A stretch of 64,000 nt of DNA, taken from JACVRW01 sp963771715. GTDB lineage: Bacteria > Actinomycetota > Thermoleophilia > Solirubrobacterales > Thermoleophilaceae. The DNA lies in NCBI GenBank assembly GCA_963771715.1, contig CAVYUQ010000014.1, positions 124,001-188,000 on the forward strand, given 5' to 3'. The translations under genes were made by a program, and so were the position numbers. Below, one piece after another: positions 17,283-25,833 of this stretch. The first letter of the stretch is position 1; every line of letters begins with the position of its first letter. The notes beneath the pieces were generated by a model, which saw nothing but the letters and a program-made list of their open reading frames with translations, made no database searches and was not told the origin of the DNA.

Positions 17283-17389
17283 CGCTACCTCCTGTGGCGC
17301 GAGCCACGTCGGTCGGCAAGAATGGTGCGACTGTCGGGCCTTTAGGTCGGGAGGACCATACGGCCCGGATCGGATGTCTGTCAATCGTT
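17283..17389. promoter_or_regulatory. Shared divergent promoter region, permease operon versus FGGY kinase
   Basis: 107 bases separate the two divergent starts and must hold both promoters. Besides the AGGAGG site of the permease gene I see TCGGGCC (17335-17341) and GGCCCGG (near 17363) as weak inverted arms, and GGTCGG twice (17309, 17345). No clear -10/-35 pair or strong operator was recognised. A FadR-type regulator is encoded at 23163..23903 and could act here, but nothing in the sequence shows it. Confidence 0.4.
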
Positions 17390-18856
17390 GTGGCTAAAGA
17401 GCTCCTGCTCGGAATAGACGAAGGCACCTCTGCGGTGAAAGCCGTGCTGTACGACGAGGAGCTCCGGCCGCTGGCAGAGGCGCGGCGCGAAAAGCCGCTT
17501 CAGCATCCCCAGCCGGGCTGGGTCGAGCAGCGGCCTGAGGATGTGCTCACAGCGGTCGTCGACGCCGTCGCTGAGCTGCTTCAGCAGGCCGACGGCGAGC
17601 TTGTGGCCTGCGGGCTTGACCACCAGGGTGAGTCCGTGCTCGCATGGGACGCCGAGTCCGGGCATCCGCTCACGCCGATCGTGACGTGGCAGGACAAGCG
17701 CTCGCAGGAGGTGCTCGACCGACTCGAGGCCGACGGCCGCGCCGAGGAGGTGCACGAGCGCAGCGGCATGCCACTCGACCCCTATTTCTCGGCGGGGAAG
17801 CTCACATGGCTGCTCGAGCACGAGCAGGTGGTCGCCGACGCCCGCAACGCCGGCACTCTGCGACTCGGCACCGTCGACGCGTGGCTCTGCGAAAGGCTCG
17901 GCGCCGGCTTCACCACGGACCCGTCCACCGCGTCTCGCACGCAGCTCGCCGTACCCGGCGAGCCGGACTGGGATCCCATCCTGCTGGATGCCTTCGGCGT
18001 GCCGCGCTCTGCCCTGCCTGAGATCCGCGACAGCGCAGGCGACCTCGGCTCGCTGCGACACCCAGAGTGGGAGCGGGAGCTGCCGCTGCGAGCGCGCGTG
18101 GTGGACCAGCAGGCGGCATTGGCCGGCGCGGGCTGCACGCAGCCCGGACTCGTGAAGGCCACGTATGGAACCGGCGTGTTCGTGCTCGCTCACGTGGGCG
18201 ACGAGCGACCCTCGCCCGGCGAGACCGGCCTGCTTCCAACGGTCGCGTGGCGCGTGGACGGAAATGTGGAGTACGCCGTCGACGGCGGCGTGTTCACCGC
18301 CGGCGCGCTGCTCGAGTGGCTGAGCCGCGACCTCGGACTGGCCGATGACCCGGCGGCCCTGGCCGGACTGGCGAGCTCAGTCGAGGACGCTGGCGGCGTG
18401 CGCCTGCTGCCTGCCCTCGCGGGCATTGGAGCGCCCTGGTGGCGACCGGACGCTCGCGCCGTGCTTGCGGGGCTCACGGCGGGCACGCGCCCCGCACACG
18501 TGGCACGCGCGGCTCTTGAGGCGATCGCCTGGCGTGTGGCCGACGTGGTCGATGCGGTCGGGCACGAAGCCGCGGTCGAGGCGCTGCGGGTGGACGGCGG
18601 GCTCACCCGCGACGAGCTGCTGCTGCGCCTCCAGGCCGATGCCGCGGGCGTGCCCGTGCAACGCGGCGCCGTGGACGCCACCGCCGCCGGGTCCGCCGCG
18701 CTCGCAGCGGTTGGCGCGGGCCTGTGGTCCGGGACCGCCGAGATCGCCGAGCGGATTCCCGCCGGCGAGCCCGTCGAGCCGGAACGTGATTCCGCGTGGC
18801 GCTCCGAGGCGCACAGGGAGTGGCGCGAGTTCGTGGAGCGAGCGGCGGCGCTCTAG
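17390..18856 (+). CDS. FGGY-family carbohydrate kinase (glycerol kinase-like)
   Basis: 488 residues from GTG 17390, the family length. The N-terminal ATPase lobe shows LLGIDEGTSAVKAVLYD, HPQPGWVEQRPEDV, GLDHQGESVLAWD and PIVTWQDKR; the C-terminal lobe shows KATYGTGVFVL, DGGVFTAGALLEWL and LRVDGGLTRDELL. These correspond to the glycerol-kinase branch, although the substrate could also be another polyol. The gene is divergent from the amine operon. A glycerol-3-phosphate dehydrogenase gene lies 11 kb away (28411..29794), so a glycerol role is possible. Confidence 0.88.
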   Translation: MAKELLLGIDEGTSAVKAVLYDEELRPLAEARREKPLQHPQPGWVEQRPEDVLTAVVDAVAELLQQADGELVACGLDHQGESVLAWDAESGHPLTPIVTWQDKRSQEVLDRLEADGRAEEVHERSGMPLDPYFSAGKLTWLLEHEQVVADARNAGTLRLGTVDAWLCERLGAGFTTDPSTASRTQLAVPGEPDWDPILLDAFGVPRSALPEIRDSAGDLGSLRHPEWERELPLRARVVDQQAALAGAGCTQPGLVKATYGTGVFVLAHVGDERPSPGETGLLPTVAWRVDGNVEYAVDGGVFTAGALLEWLSRDLGLADDPAALAGLASSVEDAGGVRLLPALAGIGAPWWRPDARAVLAGLTAGTRPAHVARAALEAIAWRVADVVDAVGHEAAVEALRVDGGLTRDELLLRLQADAAGVPVQRGAVDATAAGSAALAAVGAGLWSGTAEIAERIPAGEPVEPERDSAWRSEAHREWREFVERAAAL

Positions 18857-18911
18857 CCCCGCGCCTCGCGGTACCCTTCATGCGCAGCCAGAAGCGAAGG
18901 AGGAGATCGCT

Positions 18912-19028
18912 GTGGACGACCCCAACGTGAGATATCCCGAGGACATCGGGCTCAAGGACTTCAAGATGGGCGTTACGGGATTGCTCCTCTGCGCTGGTAT
19001 CGCAATCCTGTTCCTGATCTTCGCCTGA
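18912..19028 (+). CDS. 38-residue single-helix membrane protein
   Basis: GTG 18912 is preceded at the right distance by GAAGGAGGAG, one of the strongest ribosome-binding sites in the window. The product begins with the acidic stretch VDDPNVRYPEDIGLKDFKMG and ends with one membrane helix (VTGLLLCAGIAILFLIFA). It follows the kinase by 55 bases, and the convergent antiporter gene ends 12 bases downstream. I recognise no family; such proteins often modulate a larger membrane partner, but no partner can be named. Confidence 0.65.
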   Translation: MDDPNVRYPEDIGLKDFKMGVTGLLLCAGIAILFLIFA

Positions 19029-19040
19029 CGTGGCCCTCTC

Positions 19041-20828
19041 CTAGCGGGCGAGCGCGCCGATCACCTCCTGCCACCACGCCCGTGCAGCGGCATCCTCTTC
19101 CGTGGCCAGCCGCCTGCGCGCGTAGCGCTGGAGCTGGAGCGGCCCTCCCCATGCCAGCAGCGGCCCGGTAATCGCGAAACGGCCGTCATCCAGCGCGACC
19201 AGGGCACCCGGCTTGTCGCGCCGGGTGCGGAGCTGCTGGACCACCGCCACGCCCTCCACCTCCTTCGGGAAACCGGCCTCGCCGTCCTTGTCGCTCCAGG
19301 GACGTGTGCTGAACACCGCCGTGCCGGCGCGCAGGCGCACGTGGGTCTGTTGCGGAACCTCGACCGGGCCCAGGCGCCAGCGCTCGAGCAGCTCGGGCAT
19401 GTCGCCCGCGACCTCCTCTCGCACGATCACGTGCAGCCGGTCCTCCGCCTCGATGCGCGTGGATCCCCGCGGCAAGAGCGCCTCCTCGCCTCGCACGATC
19501 ACGCTCAGCAGCGCGTCGCGCGGGAGTCCGAGCGTGCGCACGAGCTGGCCGACGATCGCGTCGTCGGGCCCCACGGGGTATTCCACGATCTCCGCGCCGA
19601 GGCGGCGGACCGTCCCCGTCTCCACCAAGGGCCGCGGAAGGGCCGGCTCCGTCGTCGTGACCCCGAGCTTCCGAGCGAGCCACTCAACGGTGGTGCCCTG
19701 GAGCAGCGTGGAGATGACGACGGCGAAGAAGACGATGTTGAAGAACTCGCGGCTCTGGCCTTGCGGGATGTCCTCGATTACCGCGAATGTCGCCAGCACG
19801 ACGGGGACCGCGCCGCGCAGGCCAGCCCAGCCGAGAACTAGGCGCTCGCGCGCAGTGAAGCTGTCAAAAGCTGTCGCGAGGACTGCGGGCAGCGGCCGAG
19901 CTATGAAGACGAGTAGGAGGGCCAGCGCCATGCCCTCCAGCCACACGTCGTCGAGCTCGCTCGGGAAGACGAGCAGCCCGAGCGCGAGGAACATCGCGAT
20001 CTGCGCCACCCAGGCGAGCCCCTGGTGAAACACCGTGACCGTCTGCTTCGCGGGGATGCGTGCGGAGCCAAGCATCAGCCCTGCCAGGTAGGCGGCCAGA
20101 AATCCCGAGCCGTCGAGCGTGGCGGCCCCGCCGAACGCAAGGCCGACCGTGGACAGCGTTGCCACCGGGTACAAGCCCGGACTCGCGAGCCGCGTGTTGC
20201 GGAGCGCGTGCACCGCCAGCCAGCCGACCGCAAGACCCACCAGTGCGCCGATGCCCAACTCCTTGACGAATAGGAACGCCATGTCGAGCACGCCGTAGTC
20301 CGGTTGGTCGATCCACTCGATGAAGCCGATCACGAGCAGGACCGCCACGGGATCGTTGAAGCCCGCCTCGCCCTCTAGCGTGCGTGCCAGCTTTCGCCGC
20401 AGCGTCGACTCCCGCAGCAGCGCGAATATCGCGGCGCCGTCGGTGGAGGAGATGATCGCGCCGAGCAGCATGCCCTCGAGCGTGCTGAGGTCGAACAGCC
20501 ACGAGGCTGCGAAACCGCAGATGACCGCGGTCCCCAGCGTGCCAAGGATCGCGAGCGAGAGCGACGGGCGGAGCACCGGCCGGATTTCGTGGAAGCCCGC
20601 CGACAGCCCGCCCTCGAAGAGGATCAGCGCGAGCGCGACGACCCCGATCGTGCGGGCCAGCTCGTAGTCGTCGAAGGCGATCCAGCCGAGGCCGTCGGAC
20701 CCGATCGCCATGCCGAGTGCGAGGAACAGGAGCAGTCCGGGCAGGCGGATTCGCGACGCAAGCAGGGATGCGCCGATGCCCGCGGCGAGCAGCGCCGCCG
20801 CGACAAGGATCAGCTCGCCGTCCGACAT
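19041..20828 (-). CDS. CPA1-family cation/proton antiporter with TrkA-C domain (NhaP2/CvrA-like)
   Basis: 595 residues. Residues 1-390 hold about 12-13 membrane helices with EAGFNDPVAVLL (the Asn-Asp transport pair) and GLRGAVPVVLATFAV, both CPA1 hallmarks. Residues about 410-490 form a cytoplasmic TrkA-C (RCK-C) domain (PVGPDDAIVGQLV, RIEAEDRLHVIVR), and a further C-terminal domain follows. This layout is that of K+/H+ antiporters such as NhaP2. ATG 20828 is the right start; the frame stays open far upstream only because of the high GC. It is divergent from the kinase-like gene at 20880. Confidence 0.92.
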   Translation of the reverse strand: MSDGELILVAAALLAAGIGASLLASRIRLPGLLLFLALGMAIGSDGLGWIAFDDYELARTIGVVALALILFEGGLSAGFHEIRPVLRPSLSLAILGTLGTAVICGFAASWLFDLSTLEGMLLGAIISSTDGAAIFALLRESTLRRKLARTLEGEAGFNDPVAVLLVIGFIEWIDQPDYGVLDMAFLFVKELGIGALVGLAVGWLAVHALRNTRLASPGLYPVATLSTVGLAFGGAATLDGSGFLAAYLAGLMLGSARIPAKQTVTVFHQGLAWVAQIAMFLALGLLVFPSELDDVWLEGMALALLLVFIARPLPAVLATAFDSFTARERLVLGWAGLRGAVPVVLATFAVIEDIPQGQSREFFNIVFFAVVISTLLQGTTVEWLARKLGVTTTEPALPRPLVETGTVRRLGAEIVEYPVGPDDAIVGQLVRTLGLPRDALLSVIVRGEEALLPRGSTRIEAEDRLHVIVREEVAGDMPELLERWRLGPVEVPQQTHVRLRAGTAVFSTRPWSDKDGEAGFPKEVEGVAVVQQLRTRRDKPGALVALDDGRFAITGPLLAWGGPLQLQRYARRRLATEEDAAARAWWQEVIGALAR

Positions 20829-20879
20829 CGGGGGAACGAGAGCCTCGCACGCTGAGCAGGGGCGGCGTAGGGTGACGCC

Positions 20880-21815
20880 ATGGACGGGGCCGTAACCATC
20901 CCTGAGCTGACCGAGGTCGTAGCGCGTCTGTCGGCGCTGCTGGGGCCGCGCGAGGGTACGGTCGTCCAGCTCGAGGGCGGGATCACTAACCGCAACTTCC
21001 GGGTGACCTTCGCCGGAACGGATTACGTGCTGCGACTCCCGGGGAAGCGCACGGACCTGCTCGGGATCGATCGCGATGCTGAGTGCATCGCCACCCAGGC
21101 CGCTGCGGAGCTGGGATTCGCGCCTCGCGTCGTAACGCTCATGGAAGACCCGTCCTGCCTCGTCACCACGTTCATCCACGGCGAGCATGTCGAGGCGAGC
21201 TCGCTGCAGGCGTCCGAGGCGATCGCCGAGGTGGCGCGCGACCTGAGGGCGCTGCACGACTCGGACACGGAGCTGCCGACAGACTTCAACCCCTTCCGCC
21301 TCTATGAGGAGTACGCGGAAACGGCCCGCGCCCACGGGACTGACGTGCCGGACGGATACGACGCTGCGCTCGCTACGGCCAGGCAGATCGAGGAGGCCGT
21401 GGCGGGCACGCCCGGACACGAGCCGGTGGCCGCCCACAACGACCTGCTTCCAGCGAATTTCCTGAAGGCCGCCGAGGGCATGCAGCTGATCGACTGGGAA
21501 TACGCCGGGATGGGTGACCGCTGGTTCGACCTCGGGAACTTCGCCGCCAACAACGAGCTGAGCGACGATCAGGAGGCGGAGCTGCTCGAGGCCTATTTCG
21601 GCGACGCGCCCGATGACCGCGCTCGTGCGACGCTGAAGCTGTTCCGCTTCGTCTCGGACTTCCGCGAGGGCATGTGGGGCACCGTGCAGTCGGTGCTCTC
21701 CGAAATGGACTTCGACTTTCGGTCGTACGCGCAGAGGCACTTCGAGCGCGCGGAGAAGGCGCGCGCCGACCCCCGCTTTGAGGAGTGGCTCGAGCGGGTA
21801 CGCGACTCCGCGTGA
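20880..21815 (+). CDS. Choline/ethanolamine kinase-like phosphotransferase (LicA type)
   Basis: 311 residues, right for LicA-type enzymes. The kinase-like fold shows EGGITNRNFRVTF (nucleotide loop), the catalytic HNDLLPANFL and the metal-binding LIDWEYAGMGDRWFDLGNF. These are the Brenner and DWE motifs of choline/ethanolamine kinases and their aminoglycoside-phosphotransferase relatives. It probably phosphorylates a small amino alcohol with ATP; which one is not certain. The stop overlaps the start of the ATP-grasp gene as GTGA, so both are translated together. Its presence near the amine operon supports an amino-alcohol theme. Confidence 0.85.
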   Translation: MDGAVTIPELTEVVARLSALLGPREGTVVQLEGGITNRNFRVTFAGTDYVLRLPGKRTDLLGIDRDAECIATQAAAELGFAPRVVTLMEDPSCLVTTFIHGEHVEASSLQASEAIAEVARDLRALHDSDTELPTDFNPFRLYEEYAETARAHGTDVPDGYDAALATARQIEEAVAGTPGHEPVAAHNDLLPANFLKAAEGMQLIDWEYAGMGDRWFDLGNFAANNELSDDQEAELLEAYFGDAPDDRARATLKLFRFVSDFREGMWGTVQSVLSEMDFDFRSYAQRHFERAEKARADPRFEEWLERVRDSA

Positions 21816-23159
21816 GCCGCTCCTACGACGAGGCATACGACGACAGCGGTGCCCCGCGACCGCAGTACGCCGAGCTGCTGGACGCCCTCGGCGACCCGGG
21901 GGCGGCTGCGGACGAGGTGAGGCGCCGCCTTCGGGAACGCGGCGTGACGTTCGGCACCGCCGCCCGACGACGCCGTCGAGCTCGACCCCGTGCCGCGCAT
22001 CCTCACCGAGCCGGAGTGGTCCGAGCTCCAGGCGGGCATCGGGCAGCGGCTGCTCGCGATGGAGGCGTTCGTGGCCGACGCCTACGGCGAGGGTCGCGTG
22101 TTCGAGGCAGGGCTGCTCACGCGCGAGGAGGTGGAGGCCTCGCCCCACTACGAGCCCGCGATGCGCGACGTGTCGCCGCGGCGCTGGATCTCGTTCACGG
22201 GCCTGGACGTGGTCCGCTGCGAGGACGGGCGCTTCAGGGTGATCGAGGACCAGGCGCGGATGCCGTCGGGGGTCGCGTACACGGTCGCGCTGCGCGACGC
22301 GCTTCGCGACGTTCTCCCCGTCGACCCGCCGCAGGCCGACCTGTCGGCCGTCTTCGGCGAGCTCGCGCTCGCGCTCCGCGACGCCGCGCCGCCCGGGGTG
22401 GACGAGCCGAGCATGGTGCTCCTCTCGGAGGGGCCGTCCGCCTCGGGCTGGTGGGAGCACCAGCGGCTGTCGCGCGAGCTCTGCGCCCCGCTCGTCACGC
22501 TCGCGGACCTGGAGCAGCGCGACGGCCGGGTGGTGGCGTGGATCGACGGACGTGCGCGTGCCGTCGACCTGGTCTACATGCGCACCGCCGAGGACCGCTT
22601 CACGGAGGCGGACGGCTCGGCGACGGCGATCGGCGAGGCGCTGCTGGGCCCGGCCGCCGCCGGCAGGGTGGCCGTGGTGAACGCGCCCGGATCGGGCATC
22701 GCCGACGACAAGCTCGTGCACGGCCACGTGGACGAGCTGATCCGTTTCTACCTCGACCAGGAGCCGCTGCTGCCCTCGATCCCGTCGCGGGTCGTGGGAC
22801 CGGACGACGAGCTCGACGACCTGGTGGTCAAGCCGCGCGGGGAGATGGGCGGCGAGGGAGTGGTGATCTGGCGGGACGCGGACGAGGCCACTCGCGCGCG
22901 CGTGCGCGAGGAGATGGCGGCCGACCCGGGAGGCTGGATCGGCCAGGAGCTCGTGCAGCTCTCGGTCCACCCCACGGTTGTGGACGGCCGGCTCGAGCCC
23001 CGCCACGTGGACCTGCGCCCCTACGCGCTCCTGACCGACGACGGCGTGCGCGTCCTCCCCGCCAGCACCAGCCGCGTGGCGCTCGAGAAGGGCTCGATGA
23101 TCGTGAACAGCGCCCAGGGCGGCGGCGCGAAGGACACCTGGGCGTTCGGGCCGTCCTAG
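21812..23159 (+). CDS. Circularly permuted (type 2) ATP-grasp ligase-like protein; frame broken near 21968
   Basis: GTG 21812 overlaps the kinase stop. The first frame reads SRSYDEAYDDSGAPRPQY and LRERGVTFGTA, then one extra base near 21968 shifts it; the next frame continues DDAVELDPVPRILTEPEW and runs to 23159. Together they give about 449 residues. Motifs include DVSPRRWISFTGLDVVR, VIEDQARMPSGVAY, DDLVVKPRGEMGGEGV and SMIVNSAQGGGAKDTW, the DUF404/407 permuted ATP-grasp pattern. Members are thought to form amide bonds, but substrates are mostly unknown. The break looks like a sequence error, since both sides are well conserved. Confidence 0.85.
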
Positions 23160-23162
23160 GGG

Positions 23163-23903
23163 TCACCAGTCCGGCATCAGGGCGGCGAGGATGTGCTCGG
23201 TGCCCTCGCAGTGCTCGCGCATCAGGCGCACCGCCCGGCCGGTGTCCTTGCGGCGCAGCAGCCTCACGAGCCGCCTGTGCTGCGCGTTCGAGCGCGTGAG
23301 CACCACGTCGGGATGCGCGATCCGCTGGATCAGGTCGCTCATCTGGCCCTGCACCTCGGTCATCGCCACCACGAGCCGCGGTGAGTGGCACGCCTCCGCC
23401 AGCCCGATGTGGAAGCGCACGTCGGCCCGCCGGTAGACCTCGAAGCTCTCGGACGGAGTGGCGCTCATGTGCTCCGTGAGCGCGTCGAGGAGGTCGAGAT
23501 CGACCTCGCCGGCTCGCTCGGCCGCGAGCACGGTGGCGCCCGTCTCCACCACCACCCGGTAGTCGAGCACGGCGCGCGCCTCCTCGCGCAGCGGCGGCGC
23601 GTCCCGCTCCTGGGCGAGCGGAGGCGCCTCGGCCACGAAGGTGCCTCCCGAGCGGCCGCGCATCGCCACGAGGTGCCCGCTCTGGACGAGCGTCGTGAGC
23701 GCCTGCCGCAGCGTCGAGCGCGAAATGCTGAGCTCGTCGGCCAGCTCGCGCTCCGCGGGCAGGCGCGTCCCGGGCGGAAGCAGTCCCAGGCGGATCGCGG
23801 TCCCGAGCCGCTCCACGGTCTCCTCGAAGGTGGAGGGCGGCTGAACCGGCTTGAAGACGGCGTCGAGCGCGGGGCCGCGCTCGCTCGGGGCCGGTTGTGC
23901 CAT
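23163..23903 (-). CDS. FadR/GntR-family transcriptional regulator
   Basis: 246 residues from ATG 23903. The winged helix-turn-helix at about 25-95 is well preserved (GTRLPAERELADELSISR, STLRQALTTLVQSGHL), and the helical FCD ligand domain follows (ADVRFHIGLAEACHSPRLV), with the His residues that usually bind a metal and a carboxylate effector. It should repress or activate nearby metabolism genes in response to an organic acid. The gene converges on the ATP-grasp gene with 3 bases between stops. FadR-type genes often accompany gamma-glutamylation operons in actinobacteria, so it may control 10865-17282; this is not shown here. Confidence 0.9.
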   Translation of the reverse strand: MAQPAPSERGPALDAVFKPVQPPSTFEETVERLGTAIRLGLLPPGTRLPAERELADELSISRSTLRQALTTLVQSGHLVAMRGRSGGTFVAEAPPLAQERDAPPLREEARAVLDYRVVVETGATVLAAERAGEVDLDLLDALTEHMSATPSESFEVYRRADVRFHIGLAEACHSPRLVVAMTEVQGQMSDLIQRIAHPDVVLTRSNAQHRRLVRLLRRKDTGRAVRLMREHCEGTEHILAALMPDW

Positions 23904-23935
23904 CACGGGGACGGTAACCGCTAGATTGCGCCGCC

Positions 23936-24187
23936 GTGGAGAACCGCCAGGAAAAAGTGGTCGTCGAAACTGACCGGTACCGGGTGGAGGGCATGCTGAC
24001 GCTGCCGCGCGAGGGCTATCGCAGCCGGGTCTCCGACCACGTGAACCGGCGCGACCACGAGTTCTTCACGATCCTCGACGCCCAGCTCGTGGCGCTCGAC
24101 GGCTCCGGGCGCGACTGGACCACCCCGGTCCTGATGCTCGCCCGGCGCCACATCCGGCTGATCGTGCCGGCCTCCGAAGGGGCCTGA
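23936..24187 (+). CDS. Small conserved protein of unknown function
   Basis: 83 residues from GTG 23936. It reads as a small beta-rich protein (VVVETDRYRVEGMLTLPREG, HEFFTILDAQLVALDG) without signal peptide, membrane helix or cysteine. The pattern resembles short actinobacterial proteins with a LSm/Sm-like strand order, but this is only an impression. It is divergent from the FadR-type gene (32 bases between starts) and its TGA overlaps the ATG of the methyltransferase gene, which suggests coupled expression. Confidence 0.7.
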   Translation: MENRQEKVVVETDRYRVEGMLTLPREGYRSRVSDHVNRRDHEFFTILDAQLVALDGSGRDWTTPVLMLARRHIRLIVPASEGA

Positions 24188-24799
24188 TGGCCACCGCCCG
24201 CCGGCTCGCGCTCACTGGGAGGCGCGGCCGTGCTCGGGGCGGCCGTCTGGTGGCGCAGGAACCCGTCGGCGTGCCCGTACTCGCAGCGCTTCTGGGTGGA
24301 GGCACCGCACCCGTTCATCACGCGCGAGCGCCTGCGCGGGATGCTCGAGCCCACGCCCGGCGAGCGGCTGCTCGAGGTGGGCCCCGGCACCGGCTACTAC
24401 TCGCTTCCGGTGGCGGACTGGCTGTCGCCGGACGGGCGGCTCGACGTGCTGGACGTGCAGCAGGAGATGCTCGACCACACGCTGCGGCGCGCGCAGGAGC
24501 ACGGCATCGACAACATCACGCCTTCGCGTGCCGACGCCCGCGAGATGCCCTACCCGGACGACAGCTTCGACGGCGCGTACCTCGTGACCGTGCTCGGAGA
24601 GATCCCGGACCAGGACGCCGCGCTGCGCGAGCTCCGGCGCGTGGTGAAGCCCGGGGGTCGCATCGTGGTCGGGGAGCTGTTCGGCGACCCGCACATGGTC
24701 ACCCACTCGGCGCTCGCCAAACGGGCCGGCGCCGCGGGTCTGAGCGTGGAGCGCAAGCTCGGCGGCCCGCTCTGGCACTTCACCCGGCTGCAAGCCTGA
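24187..24799 (+). CDS. Membrane-anchored SAM-dependent methyltransferase; frame broken near 24218
   Basis: ATG 24187 starts MATARRLALT; one extra G in the GGG at 24217-24219 shifts the frame, and the continuation GGAAVLGAAVWWRRN completes an N-terminal membrane anchor. If the short frame were real, GTG 24230 would start the protein. The class-I methyltransferase domain follows: LLEVGPGTGYYSLPVA (SAM-binding loop), LDVLDVQQEML, FDGAYLVTVLGEI, LRRVVKPGGRIVVGE. About 204 residues in full. Relatives methylate quinones or small molecules; the substrate is unknown. Confidence 0.83.
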
Positions 24800-24852
24800 T
24801 TGCAGCCACAGTGGGCTTCCGTCCGGGGCCGCGCCCAGCATGGTCTCACTCC

Positions 24853-25056
24853 ATGCTCTACGCGATCCTTATATGCACGGACGAGTCCTGCGCCGAGGAG
24901 TTCGAGGCCTGGGGCGAGATCGAGGACTTCGACGACCTGCTCTGCGAGGGCTGCGGCTGCACCCTCCAGGCGCTCGCCTACAGCGACGTGAGCTACTCGA
25001 CCATCGTCGCGTTCCCGCGCCGCACGCCGCACGTCCAGGTCCGCAAGGCCGCCTGA
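24853..25056 (+). CDS. Small zinc-ribbon-like protein
   Basis: 67 residues from ATG 24853. Four cysteines stand in two groups, CTDESC and CEGCGC, compatible with a zinc ribbon (one extra Cys). The protein is acidic (EEFEAWGEIEDFDD) and has no membrane helix. It lies 53 bases after the methyltransferase and before tRNA-Ser. I recognise no named family. The composition and the absence of frame damage make it a likely real gene. Confidence 0.65.
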   Translation: MLYAILICTDESCAEEFEAWGEIEDFDDLLCEGCGCTLQALAYSDVSYSTIVAFPRRTPHVQVRKAA

Positions 25057-25103
25057 GCGCGCCCCGCGCCGAGCGCAGGCCAAGCTAGGCTTGGCTGCCG
25101 CCT

Positions 25104-25192
25104 GGAGAGGTGACCGAGCGGCCGAAGGTGCACGACTGGAAATCGTGTGGGCGGGTCAAACTGCCTCGTGGGTTCGAATCCCACCCTCTCCG
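25104..25192 (+). tRNA. tRNA-Ser (GGA anticodon)
   Basis: An 89-base class-II tRNA. The acceptor stem GGAGAGG (25104-25110) pairs with CCTCTCC (25185-25191), and the discriminator base is G. The anticodon stem CACGA/TCGTG encloses loop CTGGAAA, giving anticodon GGA, which reads UCC and UCU. A long variable arm (GGGCGGGTCAAACTGCCT) and the T arm GTGGG-TTCGAATC-CCAC are clear. CCA is not encoded. Confidence 0.97.
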
Positions 25193-25241
25193 CTCCAGAC
25201 CCCTCATCGTCATCTCATCTGGCCCCGGGCATAATCGGGGC

Positions 25242-25592
25242 ATGAGCACCAAGCTAAAGCGGGGCATCCTCGCGGTGGCCGCTGTGGCTGTTCTCGGAAC
25301 GGGCGGTGCGGCGATCGCCGGGGCCACCGGTGGTGGCGGCGACGAGGGCCGCGGCACGGGCGACGACGGCAGCGGCAAGCCGATCACCGGCGCCGCGCTC
25401 GACAGGGCGAGTGCCGTGGCGCTCGACTACACCGGCGGCGGACGCGTGAGCGACACCGAGTTCCAGGACGAGGAGGGCTACTACGAGGTGGAGGTCACTC
25501 GCGACGACGGCAGCAACGTCGACGTGCACCTCGACAGCCACTTCAACGTCCTGAACAAGAGCAGCGACGGCGAGGGCGCGGACGAGGACTGA
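25242..25592 (+). CDS. Exported PepSY-domain protein
   Basis: 116 residues from ATG 25242. Residues 1-27 form a signal peptide or single anchor (KRGILAVAAVAVLGTGGAA), followed by a Gly/Asp-rich linker. The C-terminal part (ASAVALDYTGGGRVSDTEF, GYYEVEVTRDDGSNVDVHLD) is one PepSY repeat, a domain that often inhibits peptidases or modulates membrane sensors. It stands alone after the tRNA. The open frame upstream crosses the tRNA and is not part of the gene. Confidence 0.85.
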   Translation: MSTKLKRGILAVAAVAVLGTGGAAIAGATGGGGDEGRGTGDDGSGKPITGAALDRASAVALDYTGGGRVSDTEFQDEEGYYEVEVTRDDGSNVDVHLDSHFNVLNKSSDGEGADED

Positions 25593-25648
25593 TTGCATCG
25601 CGGCGCCGGTCGCCTGAGCTGAGCGGCCGATTGCGATACTGAGGGCGC

Positions 25649-25828
25649 ATGTGCGCGCAGTGCATGGCTACCGCGATGACAGCCGTGGGAGCGGCCTCGG
25701 GCGCGCGGGCCTACCTGGGCACCCGCCGCTTGGCCTGGCTGACGCCGAAGCGGATGCGCGCGATCGCCTTCGCCCTCGCCACCGGGGCCGTTCTGGCTTC
25801 GGCGACGCTGGTTAGCGGAACCGGCTGA
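25649..25828 (+). CDS. Small protein with Cys pair and membrane helix
   Basis: 59 residues from ATG 25649. It starts with MCAQCMATAMTAVGAASGAR, two cysteines three apart, and ends with one membrane helix (AIAFALATGAVLASATLV) preceded by a basic segment (LTPKRMR). I recall similar short actinobacterial proteins, but no function is known. It is followed after 5 bases by the truncated permease fragment, and the pair may once have been an operon. Confidence 0.65.
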   Translation: MCAQCMATAMTAVGAASGARAYLGTRRLAWLTPKRMRAIAFALATGAVLASATLVSGTG

Positions 25829-25833
25829 GCCCC

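Noticed and set aside
19041..23006. A single open frame of about 1320 codons on the minus strand
   Set aside because: Only the part 19041..20828 is a gene (antiporter). The rest is antisense to the kinase-like and ATP-grasp genes, low in complexity and without motifs; it is open because of the high GC.
25110..25241. N-terminal extension of the PepSY protein across tRNA-Ser(GGA)
   Set aside because: The tRNA is certain, and ATG 25242 gives a normal signal peptide.
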